DNA of 8,978 nucleotides from Nitrospinae bacterium RIFCSPLOWO2_12_FULL_45_22 (GTDB lineage Bacteria; 2-12-FULL-45-22): NCBI GenBank assembly GCA_001803565.1, contig MHDQ01000055.1, positions 1 to 8,978 of the forward strand, read 5' to 3'. Shown piece by piece: positions 1 to 4,638 of this stretch (position 1 is its first letter; each line of letters starts with the position of its first letter). The notes under the pieces were generated by a model. It saw only the letters and a program-made list of their open reading frames with translations, ran no database searches and was not told where the DNA came from. The position numbers and the translations under genes were made by a program.

Positions 1-362
1 CTTTGCTTGGCAACGTTAATTTAAGGCCAGAAGCCCTTTCCGGGGAGATAGCCCGTACTTATCAGACTATATTGGTTCTGGCCAACGGTTTTATTTTTAC
101 TGCAATGATCTGGGGAGCGATCCTGGCCAACCTGATTGATGGTCAGTTCCGCAAAGCGGCGGGCTTTGCCCTGGCTGCGGCGGCTTGTTCTTTATTCGGT
201 TTGATCCATTCGCCTATGCCTAATGCTGAGTTGATCTTACCCTGGGCAGCACCTTCTTTTGTCCCGATAGAGTTTGCTATGGCTTATTCCCTCATGGCCC
301 TGATATTTTTAGCTATCGGAGGAACCATCCAGCCACAAAGATGGGTTAATCGTAAGGAGTGA
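1..362 (+). CDS. Membrane permease, C-terminal part (NCS2/AzgA-like guess)
   Basis: This is the 3' end of a gene that begins before the window; the reading frame runs from base 3 and stops with TGA at 360-362. The visible 119 residues form about four hydrophobic helices, including an IFTAMIWGAILANLIDG stretch, one rich in Ala around AGFALAAAACSLFGLIH, and a final helix AYSLMALIFLAIGG before a short basic tail (QPQRWVNRKE). It is certainly an integral membrane protein of the cytoplasmic membrane. The pattern reminds me of the last helices of purine/uracil-type (NCS2, AzgA-like) permeases, but that is recognition by eye on a partial protein and the substrate cannot be named. The first codon read, TTG at base 3, is just where the window opens, not a start site. 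A palindrome lies directly after the stop, so the gene probably ends its own transcription unit. Confidence 0.6.
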   Translation, partial: LLGNVNLRPEALSGEIARTYQTILVLANGFIFTAMIWGAILANLIDGQFRKAAGFALAAAACSLFGLIHSPMPNAELILPWAAPSFVPIEFAMAYSLMALIFLAIGGTIQPQRWVNRKE

Positions 363-370
363 GCCGTTAG

Positions 371-414
371 CAGTAAGGAGTAACTTCTCACTGCTTACTG
401 CTTACTCCTCACTG
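371..414. repeat. Intergenic palindrome (REP-like)
   Basis: CAGTAAGGAGTAA (371-383) is an inverted copy of TTACTCCTCACTG (402-414), 12 of 13 bases matching, with a loop that itself holds further TTACTGC units. It sits 9 bp after the permease stop. A similar purine-rich palindrome (CGTGAGGCGTAAGG) occurs at 5509-5553, so both may belong to one dispersed repeat family in this genome. It may also help end transcription of the permease gene, although there is no run of T after it. Confidence 0.55.
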
Positions 415-420
415 AATTGT

Positions 421-447
421 TTGCGCTCTTTGCGTCTGGTGTATAAT
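421..447 (+). promoter_or_regulatory. Possible sigma70 promoter for the sulfur-carrier/ttuA operon
   Basis: A perfect TATAAT -10 box at 442-447 is preceded by a weak TTGCGC at 421-426 with only 15 bp between them; a second TATAAT lies at 456-461. Both are 60-75 bp upstream of the sulfur-carrier start at 521. The -10 boxes are good but neither has a convincing -35, so the assignment is tentative. Confidence 0.35.
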
Positions 448-520
448 TCTATAGCTATAATCTGTGTTATCCGTGAGATCTGAGATTCTCTGAATATCTA
501 CTATAGACGGAGTAGGACTT

Positions 521-709
521 ATGAAAGTGTATTTTCGGGGTAAGATATATGAATATGCCGGGATGATCATGGTTAAAGACCTGCTGAAAGACCTGGCTCT
601 ATCTGCCCAGGCGGTTCTGGTAATAAAAAATAATGAGGTAATCACCGAGGATGAATTCGTGGGAGAGACCGACGAAGTAAGGGTAATCAGTGCTATATCA
701 GGAGGATGA
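521..709 (+). CDS. ThiS/MoaD-family sulfur carrier protein (TtuB-like)
   Basis: A 62-residue ubiquitin-fold (beta-grasp) sulfur carrier. The protein begins MKVYFRGKIYEY, has the short helix VKDLLKDLALSAQAVLV, the acidic turn around DEFVGETDEVRVISAI, and ends in the Gly-Gly tail (ISGG) that is adenylated and turned into a thiocarboxylate in this family. GGAG (about 510-513) lies some 8 bases before the ATG. The gene is 9 bp upstream of the ttuA start, and the pairing of a ThiS-like carrier with a TtuA-type tRNA thiolase is the classic TtuB-TtuA arrangement. The likely role is therefore to hand sulfur to tRNA 2-thiolation rather than to thiamine or molybdopterin synthesis; no thiG or moaE is visible here. 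Because its partner gene is interrupted, this carrier may now lack its main acceptor. The family is clear; the TtuB assignment rests on the neighbour. Confidence 0.8.
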   Translation: MKVYFRGKIYEYAGMIMVKDLLKDLALSAQAVLVIKNNEVITEDEFVGETDEVRVISAISGG

Positions 710-718
710 TGAGAAGAG

Positions 719-796
719 ATGATCTGTAGCCAATGCCAGGCCGAGAAGGCCGTGATTAATCTGCGGCAATATCTCCTGTCCCTTTGTAAAGAACAA
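719..796 (+). pseudogene. ttuA: 5' fragment of interrupted ttuA (tRNA 2-thiolation enzyme)
   Basis: The first 26 codons of a TtuA/Ncs6-type tRNA thiolase: MICSQCQAEK AVINLRQYLLSLCKEQ. This is the N-terminal zinc-binding segment of the family, with the first CxxC (C3, C6) and the LC(K/E)E motif that normally runs on into HF and the PP-loop domain. After the CAA codon at 794-796 the TtuA similarity ends abruptly and the sequence becomes the antisense of a DUF4258-like gene. The open frame continues to 1003, but those residues are read-through of the insert. The missing remainder is at 4638-5459. Joining codon 794-796 to the TTT at 4638 gives LCKEQFIKRF, aligning without gap to what TtuA proteins have here, so this was one continuous gene of about 299 residues. 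Start chosen because it gives the full zinc motif and follows the carrier gene by 9 bp. Confidence 0.85.
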
Positions 797-798
797 GT
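784..798. repeat. Left copy of imperfect direct repeat at insert edge (attL-like)
   Basis: TTGTAAAGAACAAGT here recurs as TTGTCAAGAACAAGT at 4624-4638, 14 of 15 identical with an unbroken 10-base core. The two copies lie exactly where ttuA is broken, so they are candidate attachment-site halves or leftovers of the recombination. This copy is mostly ttuA coding sequence. Confidence 0.6.
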
Positions 799-955
799 CT
801 TTTTGCCTTTCAAGAATCCTTCCAGTCAAAATACGGTGTTCAAGATCATAGATCGACAGGGAATCATTATCCATCTCTTCTTCCCCGTGGATTGTCAAAA
901 TATATTCACGGTTGCGGATCTTATCCCGCATCTCTTTCACAATCCTGTCAAACAC
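797..955 (-). pseudogene. DUF4258-like cassette gene, 3' end lost at insert edge
   Basis: Starting from GTG at 955, behind an AGAGGA ribosome site, 53 codons resemble the N-terminal half of small DUF4258-type proteins: FDRIVKEMRDKIRNREYI, then LTIHGEEEMDNDSLSIYDLEH and LTGRILERQKD. The His-x-x-x-x-Met spacing after a strand and the 'DLEHRILTGRILE' helix are typical. At the GAC codon (797-799) the homology ends and the frame runs into antisense ttuA, adding about 32 unrelated residues ending in SSSS before a stop at 698-700. The missing C-terminal half, and the attC that should follow it, are gone. Function of the family is not established; such genes are frequent passengers in mobile DNA and sometimes sit beside small regulators. 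As it stands it is probably not functional. Confidence 0.65.
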
Positions 956-997
956 TCACATCCTCTGTTTCTGTCTTTTTCCACGCACCCCATTATC

Positions 998-1086
998 ACA
1001 TAATGTTTGCGGATAAAAGAAGTTTGCGAAGCAAATTTGGACGGAGAAACCTGCAAGGTTTCGTAGTCTTTTATCCGCTGTTATAT
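998..1086 (-). other. attC-like recombination site A
   Basis: On the minus strand: R''-like ATATAAC (1080-1086), a perfect 12-bp stem (GCGGATAAAAGA at 1009-1020 against 1067-1078), and R'-like ATTATGT (998-1004). The stem encloses two small hairpins, TTTGC-GAA-GCAAA (1023-1035) and GAAACC-TGCAA-GGTTTC (1046-1062). The spacers between box and stem differ in length on the two sides, as in attC sites. The first base of R', normally the invariant G at the crossover, is A here, so this site may be inactive as an acceptor. Confidence 0.7.
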
Positions 1087-1149
1087 TCCCCGAAGGGCAA
1101 AAATTTAGTGCAATGCCCCGAAGGGAAATTTTTGAGTTGCGAGGGCGCC
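1080..1149. repeat. Nested hairpin region at the end of the exported-protein cassette
   Basis: CCCCGAAGGG occurs twice (1088-1097 and 1116-1125), and CAAAAATTT (1099-1107) is inverted at 1126-1134. This block sits between GTTATATTC (1080-1088) and AGTTGCGAGGGCGCC (1135-1149). Both of these outer pieces are complementary to the start of the same cassette (about 1807-1830). The block therefore looks like an extra arm set into the long terminal stem of this cassette. Confidence 0.5.
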
Positions 1150-1176
1150 GAAAATTCTGATTAGAAAAGTATCAAA

Positions 1177-1716
1177 TTAAAGATCACTATTCAAGTCATC
1201 AATTATTGTAATAAATCTGCCTTGGGTGGTAGAGTTGCTTGTCTTATTTAATGGTTCTCCATATTCTATCCAAAAAAGCTCTTTATCAAAAACCGAATTC
1301 GCTTTTGCGACCAAATCTACAAAATATACTTCTAGCGATGAATATGCATTATCAATAGCAAGCTGTTCTTCTTCGGTCAAATCAGGATAGATTTCACTCA
1401 AAACAGTATTAAACTCATTCAAAGAAGCGCTTAAATCATTCGCAGCAGTGAAAAGCTGTTTCTCCAATCCGTTAAAGTCTAACTTCGCTGAGCCACTGGC
1501 TTCGGCGCGGGCGGTGGCAATAGTAGCACTAAGCAACCCCTCAAATTTGCTGGCAGCAGCATTAAGTTGGGCAACTGGCCGGATTATCTTTATTTGACCA
1601 GGACCTAATACTAGGCCGAATGTTTGTACGCTATCAATGCCTGCATACGTAGGTTGAGCCGCGCCAAATAAAAGAACAAAAAACCCAAAAATGATTAAAA
1701 TATTATTTTTTTTCAT
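1177..1716 (-). CDS. Exported helical protein of unknown function (cassette gene)
   Basis: A 179-residue protein with a clear Sec signal peptide: KK at residues 2-3, a hydrophobic core (ILIIFGFFVLLFGAA) and a likely cleavage after PTYA near residue 25. The mature part is mostly helical and acidic, with Ala/Ser/Leu-rich stretches (AQLNAAASKFEGLLSATIATARAEA; ANDLSASLNEFNTVLSEIYPDL) and a C-terminal segment FDKELFWIEYGEPLNK. No cysteines, no catalytic motif and no family that I recognise. AAAGGAG lies 9-10 bases before the ATG, and the leader upstream is very AT-rich, so the cassette may carry its own promoter. It is bounded by attC-like sites A (downstream) and B (upstream). It probably acts in the periplasm or at the cell surface. 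The gene call is firm; the function is unknown. Confidence 0.8.
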   Translation of the reverse strand: MKKNNILIIFGFFVLLFGAAQPTYAGIDSVQTFGLVLGPGQIKIIRPVAQLNAAASKFEGLLSATIATARAEASGSAKLDFNGLEKQLFTAANDLSASLNEFNTVLSEIYPDLTEEEQLAIDNAYSSLEVYFVDLVAKANSVFDKELFWIEYGEPLNKTSNSTTQGRFITIIDDLNSDL

Positions 1717-1823
1717 AGTATTTTTCTCCTTTCTTATTTTTTATAAATTTTAACCTTTATTATTTATCTATATACTTATCTTATATTTAAACTTTTTGGA
1801 AGTCCAGGCGCCCGAGCAATTGA

Positions 1824-1923
1824 ATATAACGTTTAGGCGTTTGCGAGGTTGCCGCTGAGCATTAGCGAAGCGGCAATTTGAGCGGAGCGCCAAAGGTGCG
1901 AAGCCGCAAACGCTGTGTTATCT
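1824..1923 (-). other. attC-like recombination site B
   Basis: On the minus strand: R''-like AGATAAC (1917-1923), spacer ACA, stem GCGTTTGCG/CGCAAACGC (1905-1913 against 1837-1845), an inner 7-bp hairpin (TTGCCGC 1849-1855 against GCGGCAA 1870-1876), spacer CTAAAC, and R'-like GTTATAT (1824-1830). Length is 100 bases, within the usual attC range. The TAA in R'' is also the stop codon of the small gene ending at 1918. Confidence 0.75.
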
Positions 1924-2100
1924 GACGTCTGGCATCTTTGAATGTGTTACTTTATCCTCTACTCTTGAAACTACCTTAGGGTTCAGTTCTTTTTCATTAT
2001 TCCGTAAGTTTTGGAAAAAAGTATGCAGGTTGTAATTTGCCCGTCTGGCAAGCTCTTCACCTGCTTTGCGGACATCTTGAACAATTGGATCTTGCCACAT
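1918..2100 (-). CDS. Small protein downstream of VapC (candidate antitoxin or accessory)
   Basis: A 60-residue protein starting MWQDPIVQDVRKAGEELARR, then ANYNLHTFFQNLRNNEKE and a basic tail. I chose the ATG at 2100 over the upstream start at 2133 because GGAGGTG sits 7 bases before it, inside the last codons of the toxin gene, whereas the longer version overlaps the toxin frame with no ribosome site. Short 'DPIVEEVRKxREELAxxxNYDL'-type proteins often sit next to PIN-domain genes, so this is plausibly the antitoxin or a partner of the VapC-like protein. No DNA-binding fold can be proved by eye. The start is 2 bp beyond the toxin stop codon, so the two are translationally coupled. The gene order (toxin first) is the reverse of the usual vapBC. 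Its stop codon lies inside the R'' box of attC-like site B. Confidence 0.7.
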   Translation of the reverse strand: MWQDPIVQDVRKAGEELARRANYNLHTFFQNLRNNEKELNPKVVSRVEDKVTHSKMPDVR

Positions 2101-2102
2101 AA

Positions 2103-2576
2103 TCACACCTCCATTAACTCTTCTGGAGTACAAATAATTGGCGTATAAATACCAAAGAACCCATTTATCTTCATCAATTTCTTGATGACTTCACCATTTG
2201 CAAGATGAGCACAATTCCAGGTTACAAGATAATCAATATTATGTGCAGAGGCTACAGCAAGATGAGCGGCATCACGAAAAGATTTCTCTGGAATTTCTAA
2301 TCTTTCCATATATACCTTAGCCATTTCCTCAACCTTATCATTCAATTCCAGATGGGGAAAATCCTTTATCTCTTCCAACCTTCTTTTGGCAGCTTCTAGA
2401 TCACCCAAGCCAGCTTCTTCAACTACAACCTCAGAAATAAAAACATCAAATCGTCTTATAGCCTTAGGCCACCATTCTCGTGTAATCTCTTGATGAGCAA
2501 GAACTATGATGTCTCGACTGGGCTTGGAAGTATAATAACTTACCACAGTCGTCTCAAGATATATTGATTCTTTCAT
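2103..2576 (-). CDS. PIN-domain toxin, VapC family
   Basis: A 157-residue PIN-domain protein, the usual size for VapC-type endoribonuclease toxins that cleave tRNA or rRNA. It starts MKESIYLETTVVSYYTSKPS; in this subfamily Glu8 stands where many PIN proteins have the first metal-binding Asp. Further acidic residues are in ISEVVVEEAG (Glu49, Glu53) and FRDAAHLAVAS (Asp102), followed by the C-terminal strand NIDYLVTWNCAHLANG, a typical PIN ending with W-N in place of D-x-D. AAGGTG lies 5 bases before the ATG. It forms a two-gene cassette with the 60-residue partner downstream; toxin-antitoxin modules are common passengers in chromosomal cassette arrays, where they help prevent loss. The family is confident; the target is unknown. 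Confidence 0.88.
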   Translation of the reverse strand: MKESIYLETTVVSYYTSKPSRDIIVLAHQEITREWWPKAIRRFDVFISEVVVEEAGLGDLEAAKRRLEEIKDFPHLELNDKVEEMAKVYMERLEIPEKSFRDAAHLAVASAHNIDYLVTWNCAHLANGEVIKKLMKINGFFGIYTPIICTPEELMEV

Positions 2577-2619
2577 TAAAACACCTTTTCTGCACTATCA
2601 AATCAATAAGCCAGATGTC

Positions 2620-2698
2620 AGCTAACGTTTCGGCATATACGATGTTGCGATAGCAATATGGGCGAAGCGTTAGCGTAGCCGTATATGCCGTGTTATGT
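2620..2698 (-). other. attC-like recombination site C
   Basis: On the minus strand: R''-like ACATAAC (2692-2698), spacer A, a perfect 11-bp stem CGGCATATACG/CGTATATGCCG (2680-2690 against 2631-2641), an inner TTGC-GATA-GCAA hairpin (2645-2656), spacer AAAC, and R'-like GTTAGCT (2620-2626). At 79 bases with asymmetric spacers it is the cleanest attC-like site of the three. Confidence 0.8.
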
Positions 2699-3287
2699 GA
2701 TGTAGGCCAAATTTTATGCGTTGTAAAAATATAAAAATGAAACTACAACCGCAATAATATATACGATTGAGCTTAATAAGTGAAATTTGATAGTATCAGC
2801 GACCGATTTAGTTAGAAGTTTTTTCTGCTCCTCGTCTTCTGTCAATGAAGTGAAAGCTTTGGCTTGCTGTTGTTTGCGAAAATTCACAATCAAAAACCCA
2901 ATAGTTAAAATAGCAAACCAAATAAAGTAATTGGAAAAATTGAAAGCAAATAATAAATAACCAACCAACGCACCATAACCCAGAAGTATCGGAAACATTT
3001 TAGGGAAATACTTATGGTAAGTTGAAAAACGATAGATTTGCATTAAAACAAAAATGCTTACTAAAACAAATATCGCAAAAAGAACAACGCTCATTTCAAT
3101 TTTTCCAATTACGAGTCCGATTATTAAAAGAATCACAGCAAGCCAAAGCGAAGCTCCGCTTATCACTTCCGACTTGCTTCCTCTCATAAAGCTTTGCCAG
3201 CCACCCAAGAGGAGTAGAAAAAGCACAATGTAAATCATATTTTTACGTTAATTATAGGTTAATAAAATTTGGCCTATTTCACATAAC
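2692..3287. repeat. 25-bp inverted repeat bounding the membrane-protein cassette
   Basis: Bases 2692-2716 (beginning GTTATGTGATGTAGGCC) are the reverse complement of 3263-3287 at 23 of 25 positions. The repeat begins exactly at the R''/R' boxes of the cassette. The neighbouring VapC cassette shows the same thing: 1917-1933 against 2610-2626, 15 of 17. In a circular cassette the two ends would abut the attC and extend its stem. The left copy contains the stop codon of the membrane-protein gene. Confidence 0.75.
2714..3238 (-). CDS. Small integral membrane protein of unknown function (cassette gene)
   Basis: A 174-residue protein with about five predicted membrane segments: residues 1-14 (IYIVLFLLLLGGW), about 30-46 (LWLAVILLIIGLVIG), about 50-68 (SVVLFAIFVLVSIFVLM), a pair at about 83-118 (LLGYGALVGYLLFAF and YFIWFAILTIGFLIV), and a last one near the C-terminus (LLSSIVYIIAVVVSFLYFY). 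A charged cytoplasmic-looking loop (FRKQQQAKAFTSLTEDEEQKK) precedes the final helix. I recognise no family or catalytic motif. No strong ribosome site is visible before the ATG. It is the first cassette after the attI-like junction, the position expected for the most recent insertion, and its AT content is high. It could be part of a stress or defence function, but nothing in the sequence shows that. Confidence 0.75.
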   Translation of the reverse strand: MIYIVLFLLLLGGWQSFMRGSKSEVISGASLWLAVILLIIGLVIGKIEMSVVLFAIFVLVSIFVLMQIYRFSTYHKYFPKMFPILLGYGALVGYLLFAFNFSNYFIWFAILTIGFLIVNFRKQQQAKAFTSLTEDEEQKKLLTKSVADTIKFHLLSSIVYIIAVVVSFLYFYNA

Positions 3288-3350
3288 TCGTTCACAGACG
3301 ACAATGTCGTCTTTTTCCCGATTTTAGAGGTATAGACGACAGTGTCGTTT
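3281..3350 (-). other. attI-like junction with two palindromic repeats
   Basis: Between the recombinase stop and the first cassette, the minus strand reads GAACGA-GTTATGTGA, the same core (GTTATGT, 3281-3287) that ends the attC-like sites; no attC stem lies on the recombinase side. Next to it are two near-identical 17-bp palindromes: AGACGACAATGTCGTCT (3296-3312) and AGACGACAGTGTCGTTT (3334-3350), spaced 38 bp start to start. In known integrons attI has a core plus two direct repeats bound by the integrase, so this layout fits a primary insertion site. The first palindrome is followed by TTTTT on the plus strand, so it could also act as a weak terminator for plus-strand transcripts. Confidence 0.6.
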
Positions 3351-3378
3351 ATCCCTTCCTATAGGTTCTATTCTTAAA

Positions 3379-4533
3379 TCATATTCCACCACCTCCCTTT
3401 ATCCCTAAAATTTGATCCAAAGGATTTTTTATCTTCATTAAATCCTTGTTGCTCACATGAGTATAAATCTCCGTAGTCTTTGAACTTTTATGCCCTAATA
3501 ATTCCTGAATATACCGCAGATCAATCCCATTTTCCAGTAGATGTGTGGCAAATGAATGTCTAAGACTGTGTATCGTCACTTCTTTCTTAACCCCTGCCCG
3601 ATCACATGCCATCTCAAATATCCTTTGAGCCGTTCTTATTGAAATATGTCTTTCCTTATCCGGTCCGGGAAATAACCAGAGGGCTGGTTTATATCTATTG
3701 CAATACTCACTTGATACTTTTAGGGCTGACTCTGAAAGCAGAGTATATCTATCTTTTCTGCCTTTGGCACCTCTTACGTGAATCAGCATACGCTTGCTAT
3801 CGATGTCTTCAGGTTTTAATCTTACTACTTCGCCAACTCTAAGACCTGCCGAATAAACAAGCATTAATATCGCTTTATGTTTCACATTATCTAACGATGT
3901 TAAAATCTTTGCAACTTCTTCCTGGCTCAGGACAACGGGCAGCTTCTTGTCTTTGCGGGGCCGTTTGATTTCGTAGAGGAACTTTCTTTTCAACGTGCCC
4001 CCGTAGTAAAATTTCAGGGCGTTGATGGCTTGGTTCAGCGTAGAGGTGGCGGATTGCTTTTCTTCCGCGAGATAGAGGAGATAATTCTTGACGTCGCTCT
4101 CACTGATTACGGATGAACTCTTACCCGCATGACTGAGAAAATCCCTATTGAAGTAGAGATAGGCTTTTACGGTCTTGTGGCTGTATTTTCTTGAAATCAT
4201 CTCACGCCGGAGGTCTTCAAGATTGTTCACACCATGGGCCTCAGTATGGGGGCGCGATTGGAAGACGGTCGCCTCTCTTGCAGCGACAGGGGCGCCTGAT
4301 TGTTCATTTGGGATGGATCTCTTCAGGGCAGGATCGATACGGATTTCTTCGCTTTCAAAAACCTTGAGAATCTTATCTATGATTTCGTCGGTATGGGAAA
4401 AACTCCAGGATTTGTTTTCCGGATGCCAACGGTAACCGGGGATGCTTTTGACCTTGGCGACGAAGTCAGGGCTGTAAGGAAAGGTAACGGCTATCTTGCC
4501 CGCGGCGCTTCTTGTGAGAGTTACTATGCCCAT
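3379..4533 (-). CDS. Tyrosine recombinase with N-terminal HARP-like domain, no IntI domain
   Basis: A 384-residue site-specific recombinase. I chose ATG 4533 because AGGAG lies 8 bases before it; the longer GTG start at 4563 has none. Residues 1-70 form an extra N-terminal domain (KIAVTFPYSPDFVAKVKSIPG, RWHPENKSWSF) resembling HARP-like domains. About 104-190 is the SAM-like core-binding domain, and 200-384 the catalytic domain with every expected residue: R232 (SAGLRVGE), K260 (GRKDR), H322 and R325 (HSLRHSFATHLL), H348 (LLGHKSSKTT) and nucleophile Y357 (EIYTHV). The catalytic Arg to HxxR distance is 90 residues, as in XerC/XerD, not the roughly 130 of IntI, so the domain IntI uses to bind folded attC is absent. 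It presumably inserts or excises DNA at the edges of the element or within the array. The recombinase call is certain; its link to the cassettes is inferred from position. Confidence 0.92.
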   Translation of the reverse strand: MGIVTLTRSAAGKIAVTFPYSPDFVAKVKSIPGYRWHPENKSWSFSHTDEIIDKILKVFESEEIRIDPALKRSIPNEQSGAPVAAREATVFQSRPHTEAHGVNNLEDLRREMISRKYSHKTVKAYLYFNRDFLSHAGKSSSVISESDVKNYLLYLAEEKQSATSTLNQAINALKFYYGGTLKRKFLYEIKRPRKDKKLPVVLSQEEVAKILTSLDNVKHKAILMLVYSAGLRVGEVVRLKPEDIDSKRMLIHVRGAKGRKDRYTLLSESALKVSSEYCNRYKPALWLFPGPDKERHISIRTAQRIFEMACDRAGVKKEVTIHSLRHSFATHLLENGIDLRYIQELLGHKSSKTTEIYTHVSNKDLMKIKNPLDQILGIKGGGGI

Positions 4534-4601
4534 CGGCGATACTCCTTTGTAAGGCTTCAGCACTGCCTTCAGGATTTATTACCGGGCCGTAAATCGGTTG
4601 T

Positions 4602-4630
4602 AGAATATATGGGGGATTCCGGATTGTCAA
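4602..4630 (-). promoter_or_regulatory. Strong sigma70-type promoter of the recombinase
   Basis: On the minus strand a perfect TTGACA (4625-4630) is followed after exactly 17 bp by TATTCT (4602-4607); TATATT overlaps at 4604-4609. It lies about 60 bases upstream of the ribosome site of the recombinase gene. The -35 hexamer is part of the right-hand direct repeat. The left copy has TTTACA at the same place, so the element edge and the promoter are physically linked. Confidence 0.7.
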
Positions 4631-4638
4631 GAACAAGT
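4624..4638. repeat. Right copy of imperfect direct repeat at insert edge (attR-like)
   Basis: TTGTCAAGAACAAGT, partner of 784-798. It lies 75-90 bases upstream of the recombinase gene start, the usual distance between an integrase gene and its attachment site. ttuA coding sequence resumes at TTT 4638, the last base overlapping the repeat. Confidence 0.6.

Larger units (their letters stand above)
797..4637 (-). mobile_element. Integron-like gene-cassette array with tyrosine recombinase, inserted in ttuA
   Basis: The insert of about 3.84 kb splits ttuA. On the minus strand it reads: promoter, tyrosine recombinase, attI-like junction, membrane-protein cassette (2626-3286), VapC cassette (1830-2625), exported-protein cassette (1004-1829) and a truncated DUF4258-like cassette (797-1003). 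Three attC-like sites separate the cassettes, and all genes point the same way. The recombinase lies upstream of and in the same orientation as the cassettes, with the array at its 3' end, unlike class 1 integrons where the integrase gene diverges from the array. The insert is more AT-rich than its flanks. The edges carry a 15-bp imperfect direct repeat. The left end cuts through a gene, so the original array was probably longer and has been trimmed. Confidence 0.8.

Noticed and set aside
698-796. C-terminal 32 residues of the DUF4258-like frame
   Set aside because: They are antisense ttuA sequence read through by chance, not a natural end of the protein.
409-813. Minus-strand frame of 134 codons
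   Set aside because: Antisense to the sulfur carrier and ttuA start, low-complexity Ser/Thr/Ile translation and no ribosome site.
719-1003. Open frame of 94 codons on the plus strand read as one gene
   Set aside because: Only the first 26 codons match TtuA; the rest is antisense to the DUF4258-like gene and attC-like site A.
2692-3287. The 25-bp inverted repeat as ends of an insertion sequence
   Set aside because: The gene between is a membrane protein, not a transposase; no target duplication is seen, and the neighbouring cassettes show the same end pairing.
3296-3350. Two similar palindromic units as a mini CRISPR array
   Set aside because: Only two copies, each self-complementary over nearly its full length, with a 21-bp gap and no cas genes.
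3379-4533. Calling the recombinase IntI
   Set aside because: The Arg to HxxR distance is 90 residues and the IntI-specific insert is missing.
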